Assembly (NCBI GenBank): GCA_934394435.1
Contig: CAKRRN010000014.1
Location: 1-52,569 of the forward strand
Direction of reading: 5' to 3'
DNA from: an uncultured Bacteroidaceae bacterium
GTDB lineage: Bacteria; Bacteroidota; Bacteroidia; Bacteroidales; Bacteroidaceae
Length of the DNA: 52,569 nt
Under the pieces are notes generated by a model, which saw nothing but the letters and a program-made list of their open reading frames with translations, searched no databases and was not told the DNA's origin. Positions 14,475 through 22,693 of the stretch are shown piece by piece. The stretch's first letter is position 1, and every line of letters starts with the position of its first letter. The translations under genes were made by a program, and so were the position numbers.

Positions 14475-16754
14475 TTATTTGTTTGTTTCTCGAGAGAAGC
14501 TATATGGAATGTCTCCTTCTGCAGTTCCGCGCTTTTTGTTTGGCTTGGAGGACATCTGGAACTGAATGCGTGCACCTGCGGTTAGTTCATCGTGATTGAA
14601 CCAAGTACGGCTCACGCTCTTGCCATTGACTTTTACATCGCTTACGTAGCGAGTGTTTTTTGAGTTTCCAGGAGCTTGTATCTGAATTGTTTTTCCGTTC
14701 TCAAGCTTGACCTTGATGTTTTGGAAGAGTGGAGACCCCATGGCATATTGTTTGGTACCGGGACAAACGGGATAGAAACCCATGGCAGAGAATACGTACC
14801 AAGCGGAAGTCTGTCCGTTGTCTTCATCGCCACAGTAAGCATCTGCATTTGGATTATAGAGCTTATCCATGATCTCACGTGTCCAGAACTGTGCCTTCCA
14901 GGGTTGTCCAGCCCAATCGTATAGGTAAACCATGTGCTGAATAGGCTGGTTGCCATGTGCGTATTGTCCCATGTCCATCACTTGCATTTCACGCATCTCA
15001 TGTATCATGCCTCGGCTACGAAGTCCCAAATAACTGGGCAGTACAAACACGCTATCCATCATTTCTGCCATTTGCTCGCGTCCACCCATGAGTTTGCTTA
15101 ATCCGATAGGGTCATGGAACACGCAGAAACTCCAGTGCCAGCTGTTGCCCTCGCAGAACTCTCCACTCCAATTCTCAGGAACAAACTCTGAGTTGAAAGC
15201 ACCTTTTTCTTCGCGTCCGCACATCAGCTTGCGGTCTGGATTATATACGTTGGCATAGTTGAGAGCTGCTTTCTTGTAGGGTGCAAGTTCTGCCTCGCTC
15301 TTACCCATGGCTTTGCCAAGAGTGTAGATGCTCCAATCATCGTAAGCATATTCCAAAGTACGTGCCACATTCTGTCCGATGCCGACGTTGCAGGGAACGT
15401 ATCCCAAGCGGTCGTAATAGTCGTGTCCCACGCGACCAGATGCGGAACGGTCAAGATGATGATGAGCACCGTAAGTGACTGCATCCCAAAGTTTCTCTTG
15501 ATCCTTTACTCGTATTCCCTTGATGTAAGCGTCAGCAACCACAGAGGCTGAATTCTGACCAATCATACAATCACGATGTCCTGGGCTGCTCCATTCTGGC
15601 AGATAGCCACTCTCAAGATAGGCATTCACCAGACCTGCCTGCATCTCTTCGTTCATAGAGGGATAAACCAAGTTGAGGAAGGGGAAAAGGCATCTGAAGG
15701 TATCCCATACACCAGTGTCGGCAAAGAGGTATCCGGGAAGAATCTTACCATTGTAGGGGCTATAGTGAACAGGTTTGCCATTTGCATCTAATTCGTAGAA
15801 ACGACGAGGGAAATGCAATGAGCGCCACAGGCATGAATAGAAGGTACGCATTTGCTCTTCGCTTCCTCCACTCACCTCGATACGTCCGAGCACATCATTC
15901 CAGGTCTTACGTCCTGCTTCTGCAACTTCATCAAAACTCCTTTTCCCTATTTCGTTGAGGTTACGTTCTGCCTGTTCCAGGCTGATAAAGGATGATGCCA
16001 CTCGCGCAGTAATTACGTCGCGATGCTTAGTCTTGAATCCAACAATGGCTCCAGCATGGTCTTCTTTGGCTTCGGTGTCGCCTTTACGAATTTCTGTACC
16101 GTCAGTAACAGCCAGATAATCGAACGCACGAGAACCGAAGTCGATTACAAACCAGTTTTTGAAGTCAGACGTCACGCCGCCACTATTGCGTGTGGTGTAA
16201 CCAACGATACGATTCTTCTCTGGCTGTACCTGTACGTAGGAACCACGGTCGAAGGCATCGAGGACGACGTATGACATTTCTTCTTGAGGGAAGGTGAAAC
16301 GGAATACAGCCGCACGTTCTGTGGGAGCTATCTCTGTGGTAATATCATAGTCTGCCAGGTATACGCGATAGTAATATGGTTTGGCTATTTCTGCTTTATG
16401 TGAAAACCAGCTTGCCCGTTTCTCTTGATCGAAAGTTACTTTACCCGTAATAGGCATCAGAGAGAACATTCCATAGTCGTTCATCCATGGACTTGGCTGG
16501 TGTGTCTGTTTGAAGCCTTGAATTTTATCTGCGGTGTATGTGTATTGCCATCCATCGCCATTCTTTCCTGTTTGGGGAGTCCAGAAGTTCATGCCCCAAG
16601 GCATTGCAATCACAGGATAGTTATTACCCGTAGAAAGTTCAAATTTTGATAAGGTTCCCGTCAAAGGATTTACCATGTCCACTGGGTCTGTCACAGCCCA
16701 TGCGGATGCAGTGTATGCACATGCGAGCACTGCTGTTAGAAGTTTGTTCTTCAT
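14475..16754 (-). CDS. GH92 exo-alpha-mannosidase, secreted
   Basis: A 759-residue calcium-dependent family 92 alpha-mannosidase. A signal peptide spans residues 1-20 (hydrophobic core, then ASAWA). Seen: N-terminal beta domain motifs (PWGMNFWTP), the SPGHRDCMIGQNSA stretch, the probable general acid in CEGNSWHW (E535), IHEM (H585-E586) and GDEDNGQTSAWYVF (642-655), which holds the metal/base acids. From memory of GH92 structures, a His-Glu pair near 585 favours alpha-1,2 linkages. The GNQPIQH stretch (601-607) replaces the GNEPSHH of the second GH92 in this window, so the two belong to different subgroups. It probably works in the periplasm or at the surface, trimming host N-glycans or yeast mannan. 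Own promoter and terminator. Confidence 0.93.
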   Translation of the reverse strand: MKNKLLTAVLACAYTASAWAVTDPVDMVNPLTGTLSKFELSTGNNYPVIAMPWGMNFWTPQTGKNGDGWQYTYTADKIQGFKQTHQPSPWMNDYGMFSLMPITGKVTFDQEKRASWFSHKAEIAKPYYYRVYLADYDITTEIAPTERAAVFRFTFPQEEMSYVVLDAFDRGSYVQVQPEKNRIVGYTTRNSGGVTSDFKNWFVIDFGSRAFDYLAVTDGTEIRKGDTEAKEDHAGAIVGFKTKHRDVITARVASSFISLEQAERNLNEIGKRSFDEVAEAGRKTWNDVLGRIEVSGGSEEQMRTFYSCLWRSLHFPRRFYELDANGKPVHYSPYNGKILPGYLFADTGVWDTFRCLFPFLNLVYPSMNEEMQAGLVNAYLESGYLPEWSSPGHRDCMIGQNSASVVADAYIKGIRVKDQEKLWDAVTYGAHHHLDRSASGRVGHDYYDRLGYVPCNVGIGQNVARTLEYAYDDWSIYTLGKAMGKSEAELAPYKKAALNYANVYNPDRKLMCGREEKGAFNSEFVPENWSGEFCEGNSWHWSFCVFHDPIGLSKLMGGREQMAEMMDSVFVLPSYLGLRSRGMIHEMREMQVMDMGQYAHGNQPIQHMVYLYDWAGQPWKAQFWTREIMDKLYNPNADAYCGDEDNGQTSAWYVFSAMGFYPVCPGTKQYAMGSPLFQNIKVKLENGKTIQIQAPGNSKNTRYVSDVKVNGKSVSRTWFNHDELTAGARIQFQMSSKPNKKRGTAEGDIPYSFSRETNK

Positions 16755-16835
16755 TCGTGATTGATATGATTAGTATATAAGAATATTAAATTCTTGAATC
16801 TGTTATTCTGATGTGCAAAAGCTTTATTACTTCTA

Positions 16836-16843
16836 CAAAGTTA
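16836..16843 (-). promoter_or_regulatory. Probable -7 box for GH92
   Basis: The reverse strand reads TAACTTTG, a full match to TAnnTTTG, about 80 nt before the GH92 start codon. No clear TTTG stands at -33, where the terminator stem of the preceding operon lies. Confidence 0.5.
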
Positions 16844-16845
16844 AC

Positions 16846-16882
16846 AAAAATCCCATGAACAGAATTCAGTTCATGGGATTTT
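16846..16882 (-). terminator. Terminator of the gate-permease gene
   Basis: AAAATCCCATGAAC (16847-16860) and GTTCATGGGATTTT (16869-16882) pair perfectly over 14 bp around an 8-nt loop. The A run at 16846-16850 is a U tract in the leftward transcript. It separates the ftsK-side genes from GH92. Confidence 0.88.
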
Positions 16883-16970
16883 ATGCGATAATATGTGAAA
16901 TTTTACCTTTGGTGTAGCAAATCTCTCTAATTTAGGATTACATACTTATAAATATCCGTTCCTATGGTAA

Positions 16971-18728
16971 CTATTTACGAACCTGTAAGAGGCTATCTGC
17001 AATACGCTCGCGCATGATACTGTCTGCCTGAATTAGTGCATGAGCTCGCTGAATTTCGAAATCATGCTGGATGACCTCTTCTATTTGCCGGGTCTGCCTT
17101 TGCTGCTTACCCCAAGTAAGCTCGTAGTATCCCTGTCCAAGCATTCGTTTCTCATTATTATAAATAAAAGTATAAATGTAAATATACCCATGGTCTGGCT
17201 TTATGTCACACTCAGAGAATGGACTGGAGGGATATAGTACTGCATAGGCTGGTTCGTGGTTTCCGGATTTGGGATTAACATGGACAAAGTAGTATTCTCC
17301 TGCACGTTCGGCGTATGCATTGGTTATGAGCATGGTGCTATCAGCCTGGTTTATTCGGAAATGTAATTCACTGCCTTCTACACCAAACCAGTCATGAATG
17401 ACATATGAGCTATCGTCCAATGCCGTCAGATTGACTGTAAAGGTAGAGTCAAGGCTAAGGCTGTTCCAGCCATGAGCTTGTGTATTCCACATGGGGGCTG
17501 GGGCTAATAGTAAATTTATAGATGCGATAAGCACGTAGAGCCAATGAGCAATAAACCCTGCACAGATGCCGCCTAATATCTGACTTATAAAATCACGGGT
17601 GAGGAAACGTCTATAGCCCATTGCATCAAGCATGGCTGTATGTGTGGAGATAAATCCGCTCCAGCACATACCCATAGCCGTAAATACAGCCACAGCGTTG
17701 TCGTTCATGATACCTTTTTGCGCAAACTCAGGTATCAGACTCAAGGCAGCTCCTACTGCGCCAAGGGCTGTAATAGGAAAAGCTATCAACTCTGGAGCCG
17801 TGAAACCGAAGAGCCATTTAAAAAGGAAACTGAGTTTTGCCGCCAAATGGGGGAGTAGGGCACATCCTTGGTACGCCTGTCCGGAATATACTATTATCTC
17901 GTTGCCATTGACATCTACTCCTTCGCTACTGCCACCAAAGGTAAACATCATAACCAGAGTACAGATGATGAGCACTCCTGGGATAATAGCCAAACCAATG
18001 TCTACACCTGATTTTCCGCCCTCGAGCAAAGCGCTAAGCACACGTATGAATGTGGTGGAATCAGCAGAATTCTTCTCCACTGAATCTTGTTTCAAGACAG
18101 TATCTTGCGCCTCTTCGGTGAGTTCTTCTGCTGTAACAGCATCTTGACTGCGAAACTCTGGATTTGATTTACACACGAAATGCTGCATAAGACGTGTGGC
18201 AATGATTCCTCCTCCAATCGCTCCAACGAGTCCGACAAACGGAGCCAAGAAATATCCTTGACCTATCATGAATACAATGACAAGGAGCCCCATTCCGAAG
18301 GAGGTGCCAAAGTTTGCCAAAGAGATAAATTGGTATTTTTTGAAGTAGCGTGCAAACTGTTTGTTCTTGATGAGCGTGATGATGGCAGGATTGTCGCTTA
18401 GGAAAGTCATTACGCATCCCAACACAGCGACACCAGGCAAATTGTAAAGGGGACGCATGATGGGGCGAAGCAGTTTCTGCAATAAAGACACTACTCCAAA
18501 CTCGCTTAGGACTTTACCTAAGGCACCCGTGATGACACACATGGCCATAAGGTAAAAGACCGTGTTAAGAAGTAGTCCATGAGCTGTCTTCATGATGGTA
18601 TTGAGCATATTAGTCAGTCCCATCACAGAAGACAAATAACCGAAAAGAAGAAAAATTACCAGTAGGCAAGGAATGCCTTGAGGTACTTTATTGAAAAGGC
18701 GTTTTATAAATAATACTTGTCGTGTCAT
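16971..18728 (-). CDS. Nucleoside-recognition (gate) domain membrane protein
   Basis: A 585-residue polytopic membrane protein with the gate domain found in SpmA/SpmB-, YjiH- and nucleoside-transporter-like proteins. Seen: repeated membrane segments over about residues 10-430, with gate-type stretches (FLSDNPAIITLIKN, NFGTSFGMGLLVIVFMIG, AMGMCWSGFISTHTAMLDAMG). The last 150 or so residues are soluble and beta-rich (SSYVIHDWFGVEGSELHFRI) and end in a charged helix. That extension is unusual for the family and unrecognised. A GTG at 18749 would add seven residues; the ATG at 18728 is preferred. The substrate is unknown. It follows the ABC ATPase gene by 28 nt, probably in the same operon. Confidence 0.72.
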   Translation of the reverse strand: MTRQVLFIKRLFNKVPQGIPCLLVIFLLFGYLSSVMGLTNMLNTIMKTAHGLLLNTVFYLMAMCVITGALGKVLSEFGVVSLLQKLLRPIMRPLYNLPGVAVLGCVMTFLSDNPAIITLIKNKQFARYFKKYQFISLANFGTSFGMGLLVIVFMIGQGYFLAPFVGLVGAIGGGIIATRLMQHFVCKSNPEFRSQDAVTAEELTEEAQDTVLKQDSVEKNSADSTTFIRVLSALLEGGKSGVDIGLAIIPGVLIICTLVMMFTFGGSSEGVDVNGNEIIVYSGQAYQGCALLPHLAAKLSFLFKWLFGFTAPELIAFPITALGAVGAALSLIPEFAQKGIMNDNAVAVFTAMGMCWSGFISTHTAMLDAMGYRRFLTRDFISQILGGICAGFIAHWLYVLIASINLLLAPAPMWNTQAHGWNSLSLDSTFTVNLTALDDSSYVIHDWFGVEGSELHFRINQADSTMLITNAYAERAGEYYFVHVNPKSGNHEPAYAVLYPSSPFSECDIKPDHGYIYIYTFIYNNEKRMLGQGYYELTWGKQQRQTRQIEEVIQHDFEIQRAHALIQADSIMRERIADSLLQVRK

Positions 18729-18756
18729 AGAAATACTGTTAACAAGCACTCGATAA

Positions 18757-19476
18757 TCAGTCCGTCACCTGGAAATAGTTCTCAAGTTCTGTTTGTGCTT
18801 CACCGTTGGTATTATCTATGGAACGTATGATGTGACCATGCTCCAGCAATGCTATACGGGGACAGATGTCTACGGTATGTTGCAGGTTGTGGCTGGATAC
18901 CAATATCGTAGCACCCGTTTCACGATTATATTGTGTCAGAAGGTGCTTCATCGCGCTTTGGCTACTGGGGTCAAGAAAATTGAATGGTTCATCCAGAATG
19001 AGCAACTGAGGCTTGAGAATCATGGCTGCCACGATGCCAACCTTTTGCTTATTACCTGCTGAGAGGTTTCTAATGAATTTTTTCTGTCCAAGAACTTCGT
19101 CCGCAAGAAATGTACGAAAGGTTTCCAATGTTTCTTCGCATTCCTTTGCTGACATACCTGAGATGCTGGCGATAAACTGGAAGTACTCATCGGGAGTAAG
19201 ATAGTCTATAAGAAAACCTTCATCCACATACGCACCTGTCCAATCTTTCCATTGTTCGGTCTCTGTCACGTCTACATCAAACGTACCACATTGCATACGT
19301 ACATGACCAGAGTCTGCCTTCAGCAGATCAAGAATCAGTCTGAACAGCGTACTCTTGCCTGCACCATTATTACCTACCAATCCCAGAATCTCACCATCAT
19401 TTATGTCAAACTGGTCTATATCAACAGCCACCTTTGGACCGAAAGCCTTCTTTAGACCATTTATATGTATTCTCAT
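18757..19476 (-). CDS. ABC transporter ATP-binding protein
   Basis: A 239-residue ATPase with all expected motifs: Walker A GNNGAGKST (residues 35-43), signature NLSAGNKQK, Walker B LLILDEPFNFLDP, and a switch His in SSHNLQH. The type is that of two-gene exporters in Bacteroidetes, where the ATPase pairs with a large DUF5687 membrane protein; such a gene lies 73 nt upstream. Together they should form an ABC exporter or a membrane-remodelling machine of unknown substrate. No fused membrane domain is present. Confidence 0.9.
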   Translation of the reverse strand: MRIHINGLKKAFGPKVAVDIDQFDINDGEILGLVGNNGAGKSTLFRLILDLLKADSGHVRMQCGTFDVDVTETEQWKDWTGAYVDEGFLIDYLTPDEYFQFIASISGMSAKECEETLETFRTFLADEVLGQKKFIRNLSAGNKQKVGIVAAMILKPQLLILDEPFNFLDPSSQSAMKHLLTQYNRETGATILVSSHNLQHTVDICPRIALLEHGHIIRSIDNTNGEAQTELENYFQVTD

Positions 19477-19549
19477 TATCGTAAATTATTTAGGGTCTGA
19501 ATATTTTGTTTCTTTAATTATATTTTCTGCCAATCATTCTGGAAGGACA

Positions 19550-21052
19550 TTAACTGTTACGAGTTGCCCGGAATCCCTCCATATTCACATACCTTCTTGC
19601 CATCATGCGCTTGTAGGTGTTGCTTAACCACAAAGGCATTGTAGCCATACCAGCTATGCCAAGTACAATCATGGGCGCGTATCCCCATATTGGTCCGAAT
19701 GCTAAGCGACCAAGATTCTCTATTCCTATAGGGACAAATAGTGCTACCATTGAGACAATCTGCTGCATGGTATTTCCTTGCTTGCTGCTGGTTACCTTGG
19801 CATTAAGTGGAAGGGTATTGTTGTTGTATACAGCCAACTGAAACAATAGAGGGACCACTACACCTTGTGTAAAAAATAAGTATCCAAGATTCATCCATAC
19901 AGAAATCTTTCCTGTAACCATCAGAGGGATAAGCAGGATGGCTGGCAACACGGTCATAAAAGCATTGAAAACATACTTAGCACGTAATAATTCGTAAATA
20001 CTATTGCGACGACTCATCAACCCGTCTATGTAGTTACCCTCATGGCACATGATACACACCAAAGTGATGGTACTGGGAACAAGATAATCATATAAGCAGA
20101 TGAAAGACTTCATGAAGGCTGCATCGTAAATATCTGTAAAGAAGAGTATGCCACTAAGCAACATCACAGCTGCAATAGACATTATGAACTGGTAGCGCAA
20201 AGTCTTATTGCGCAGACGTAACTTGAGTTCAAGCTTGAGGTATTCGCCCAACATTCCGTAACGGTTAAGGAAATTGAACTGGGATGTATTCTTTGCGGGA
20301 GCCTCTTCCTCCTTACTTATCTCGTTGTAAACAACAATTCCCTGCAGACGATAACAAATCAAGTACAGACTTGCAATCACGAATGCTATCAGCACGTATA
20401 CCCATATTTTTCCTTGTGCAAAGGCATACATGATTTCTGTGCAAGGCATATCGAGACAGTTTCTGTCTGGAACCAACATGAGACATAACAAGCCTGCATG
20501 TATTGCAACAGGCAATAGCCACCATGCCCAATGGCGCATACAAAGAGTACGAACCATGAGATAAAGGAAACTATCTGCAACACACATGAGCCACCATCCT
20601 AACAGCCAACCTATCAGACCACAGAATCCCAGCAAGGGATAGACTGCCAAAAGTCCAAAAGGTACAAGCAGAAACATCCAATAGAGAGTACCCAGGCTGA
20701 ATCCTGACTGTAACATATAAATGTTAAGCAGGAAAGACCGACGAATAGGTAATAGGGTATAGGGCTTGATTCTTTGTGAAGGACTCTCTACCATGAAGGC
20801 ACGAACCCAAAAGTCAATCATCAGTATATACAGAAGCCCACCGTCCAGCACGTGAAAGGCTGCGACCCCATTGTAAGCACCTCTCATCGCCATAGGAAGC
20901 ATTACGCCTAAGAACAGCAGTATTGCGGCATAGTACAACCACATGAATATGGCCAGAATCTTCATAAACCGATTCTTGTCAAACATCGGGTTGCGTTCGT
21001 CTTTCAGCTGGCCTTGCCTACGAAGCAACAGGTATAACTTCCACTTGTTCAT
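19550..21052 (-). CDS. DUF5687-like ABC transporter membrane subunit
   Basis: A 500-residue integral membrane protein with about 12 hydrophobic segments and a basic cytosolic N terminus (WKLYLLLRRQGQLKDERNP). It matches my memory of the DUF5687 family, the permease partners of stand-alone ABC ATPases in Bacteroidetes. A central loop around residues 240-270 is charged and cytosolic. It lies 15 nt from trxB and 73 nt from the ATPase, so all are likely co-transcribed. Substrate unknown. Confidence 0.75.
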   Translation of the reverse strand: MNKWKLYLLLRRQGQLKDERNPMFDKNRFMKILAIFMWLYYAAILLFLGVMLPMAMRGAYNGVAAFHVLDGGLLYILMIDFWVRAFMVESPSQRIKPYTLLPIRRSFLLNIYMLQSGFSLGTLYWMFLLVPFGLLAVYPLLGFCGLIGWLLGWWLMCVADSFLYLMVRTLCMRHWAWWLLPVAIHAGLLCLMLVPDRNCLDMPCTEIMYAFAQGKIWVYVLIAFVIASLYLICYRLQGIVVYNEISKEEEAPAKNTSQFNFLNRYGMLGEYLKLELKLRLRNKTLRYQFIMSIAAVMLLSGILFFTDIYDAAFMKSFICLYDYLVPSTITLVCIMCHEGNYIDGLMSRRNSIYELLRAKYVFNAFMTVLPAILLIPLMVTGKISVWMNLGYLFFTQGVVVPLLFQLAVYNNNTLPLNAKVTSSKQGNTMQQIVSMVALFVPIGIENLGRLAFGPIWGYAPMIVLGIAGMATMPLWLSNTYKRMMARRYVNMEGFRATRNS

Positions 21053-21067
21053 GTCGGGCTTTGTTTC

Positions 21068-22000
21068 TTATAAAATTGTTTTCAGATATTTTTCCGCTTC
21101 CATGGCTGCTTTGGCACCTGAGCCTGCTGCAATAATAGCCTGACGATAATGTGGGTCTGCCACATCACCAGCTGCATAAACACCCTTTATGACCGTACAA
21201 GGTGTGTCATCAATGGTTTTTATGTAGCCCATCTCATCTGTGGGAAGCCATTGTGAGAAGAGGGTACTATTAGGATGATGACCTATAGCAAGGAAAAAAC
21301 CGTCAATAGGCAAATCATACTTACGCTCATCTTCTTCTCCCGAACGATAAGTCAGATGTACGCCTTCAAGCCCATCCTCACCATAAAGTCCTGTAGGTGT
21401 ATTCTCAAACAGAATCTCTATATTGGAAGTCTGCATAACTCTGTCTTGCATTATCTGGCTGGCGCGAAGGTATGGCTTACGCACAATCATATATACTTTT
21501 GATGCTAACGATGCTAAATAGGTAGCCTCCTCACATGCAGTATCACCACCACCTACAACAGCCACCACCTTGCGTCTGTAGAAGAATCCGTCGCATGTGG
21601 CACATGCACTCACGCCCATGCCCATGTACTTTTGTTCATCAGGCAGTCCCAAGTATTTGGCACTTGCTCCCGTTGCTATCACCAAACTGTCTGCAGTCCA
21701 TTCCTCTTCCTCTGTCCATACATGGAAAGGATGATTTCCCAAATCCACACGGTTTGCCACATCACTTATGATTTTTGCGCCAAAGTGTTCTGCTTGCTGA
21801 CGCATAGAATCCATAAGTTCATTGGCATCAACACCCTCTGAAAATCCTGGGTAATTGTCTATTTGTGTAGTGATGGTAAGTTGTCCTCCTGGTTGCATTC
21901 CTTCAAGCACAACAGGGTTCAATCCTGCACGTCCAGCATAAATGGCAGCCGTATAGCCTGCAGGACCACTACCAATAATTATTATCTTTGTATGATTCAT
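21068..22000 (-). CDS. trxB: Thioredoxin-disulfide reductase
   Basis: A 310-residue FAD flavoprotein that uses NADPH to reduce thioredoxin. Seen: the FAD-binding GSGPAGYTAAIYAGRA (residues 10-25), the redox pair CATC (133-136), the NADPH loop GGGDTACEEA and the C-terminal GVYAAGDVADPHYRQ. Length matches bacterial low-molecular-weight TrxB. It sits between the lolA-like gene and the DUF5687 gene, all in one direction with short gaps. Confidence 0.96.
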   Translation of the reverse strand: MNHTKIIIIGSGPAGYTAAIYAGRAGLNPVVLEGMQPGGQLTITTQIDNYPGFSEGVDANELMDSMRQQAEHFGAKIISDVANRVDLGNHPFHVWTEEEEWTADSLVIATGASAKYLGLPDEQKYMGMGVSACATCDGFFYRRKVVAVVGGGDTACEEATYLASLASKVYMIVRKPYLRASQIMQDRVMQTSNIEILFENTPTGLYGEDGLEGVHLTYRSGEEDERKYDLPIDGFFLAIGHHPNSTLFSQWLPTDEMGYIKTIDDTPCTVIKGVYAAGDVADPHYRQAIIAAGSGAKAAMEAEKYLKTIL

Positions 22001-22048
22001 TTGTCTTTTCTTTTTTTGATAAATTATATATAAAGAAATCTGGTAAAC

Positions 22049-22678
22049 TTACCTAAGATCTATGATTTCTGCTTCTGGATATTGTGTGTGATTGAAACGA
22101 AATTCCTCATCTTTGAGACTCAGTCCTCCTTGATACTTATGAATGGCAATGCGGTTCCAATTACCATCCAGTTTCACCCTAACACAAAGGGGAACATAAT
22201 CAGATTTACGGATATCAATATAAACCTCTTGCACCATATAGCCAGCATAGCGTGCCAGCAGATGAACCTCATAAGTATTCTCTCCACGCAAGCGACCCTC
22301 CTTCACACTTAACTTATAACCCTTTTTGTAGGCATCCAAAAAAGAGTAAGGATTCATTACCGCCATTTCCTTGTCGGTTGGTTTGGTCACATTTACCTCT
22401 CCACTCTCTGGCATATAGCTCCAGAGGGTGGTACCATCATACCATGTTTTAAGTTCTGGAGTATCTATTTGCATTTTCTTTCCTTTAAGCAACATTACCC
22501 CGTTTGTCTTGCTCTGTTCTGTATGTCCGCTGAAGGATGTCGCAGCAAAAGCAACTCGAATATCTCCGCTCTTTCTAATTTTGGAAGCCGTATTGTCAAG
22601 TATCTTACGTGCATTCTGTCCGAATGCACACATACAAAGCATACTACATATGATAAAGCTTATTTGTCTTAGCATCAT
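22049..22678 (-). CDS. LolA-like outer-membrane lipoprotein carrier
   Basis: A 209-residue exported protein with a signal peptide (hydrophobic core then CAFGQ, residues 1-21). The mature part fits the LolA/LolB-like half-barrel: a repeated amphipathic beta pattern, the GVMLLKGKKMQIDTPELKTWYDG segment and the late YQGGLSLKDEEFRF. It would ferry lipoproteins across the periplasm. The gene directly follows ftsK (15-nt gap), an arrangement familiar in Bacteroidetes and in proteobacterial ftsK-lolA pairs, which supports the call. Confidence 0.85.
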   Translation of the reverse strand: MMLRQISFIICSMLCMCAFGQNARKILDNTASKIRKSGDIRVAFAATSFSGHTEQSKTNGVMLLKGKKMQIDTPELKTWYDGTTLWSYMPESGEVNVTKPTDKEMAVMNPYSFLDAYKKGYKLSVKEGRLRGENTYEVHLLARYAGYMVQEVYIDIRKSDYVPLCVRVKLDGNWNRIAIHKYQGGLSLKDEEFRFNHTQYPEAEIIDLR

Positions 22679-22693
22679 AAGTTTCTCTATTTT

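Noticed and set aside
14475..16754. Loss of the catalytic acid in the minus-strand GH92, because GNEPSHH is changed to GNQPIQH
   Set aside because: Spacing to the metal/base motif shows that the general acid is more likely the Glu in EGNSWHW (E535), which is present. The Gln is better read as a subgroup signature than as inactivation.
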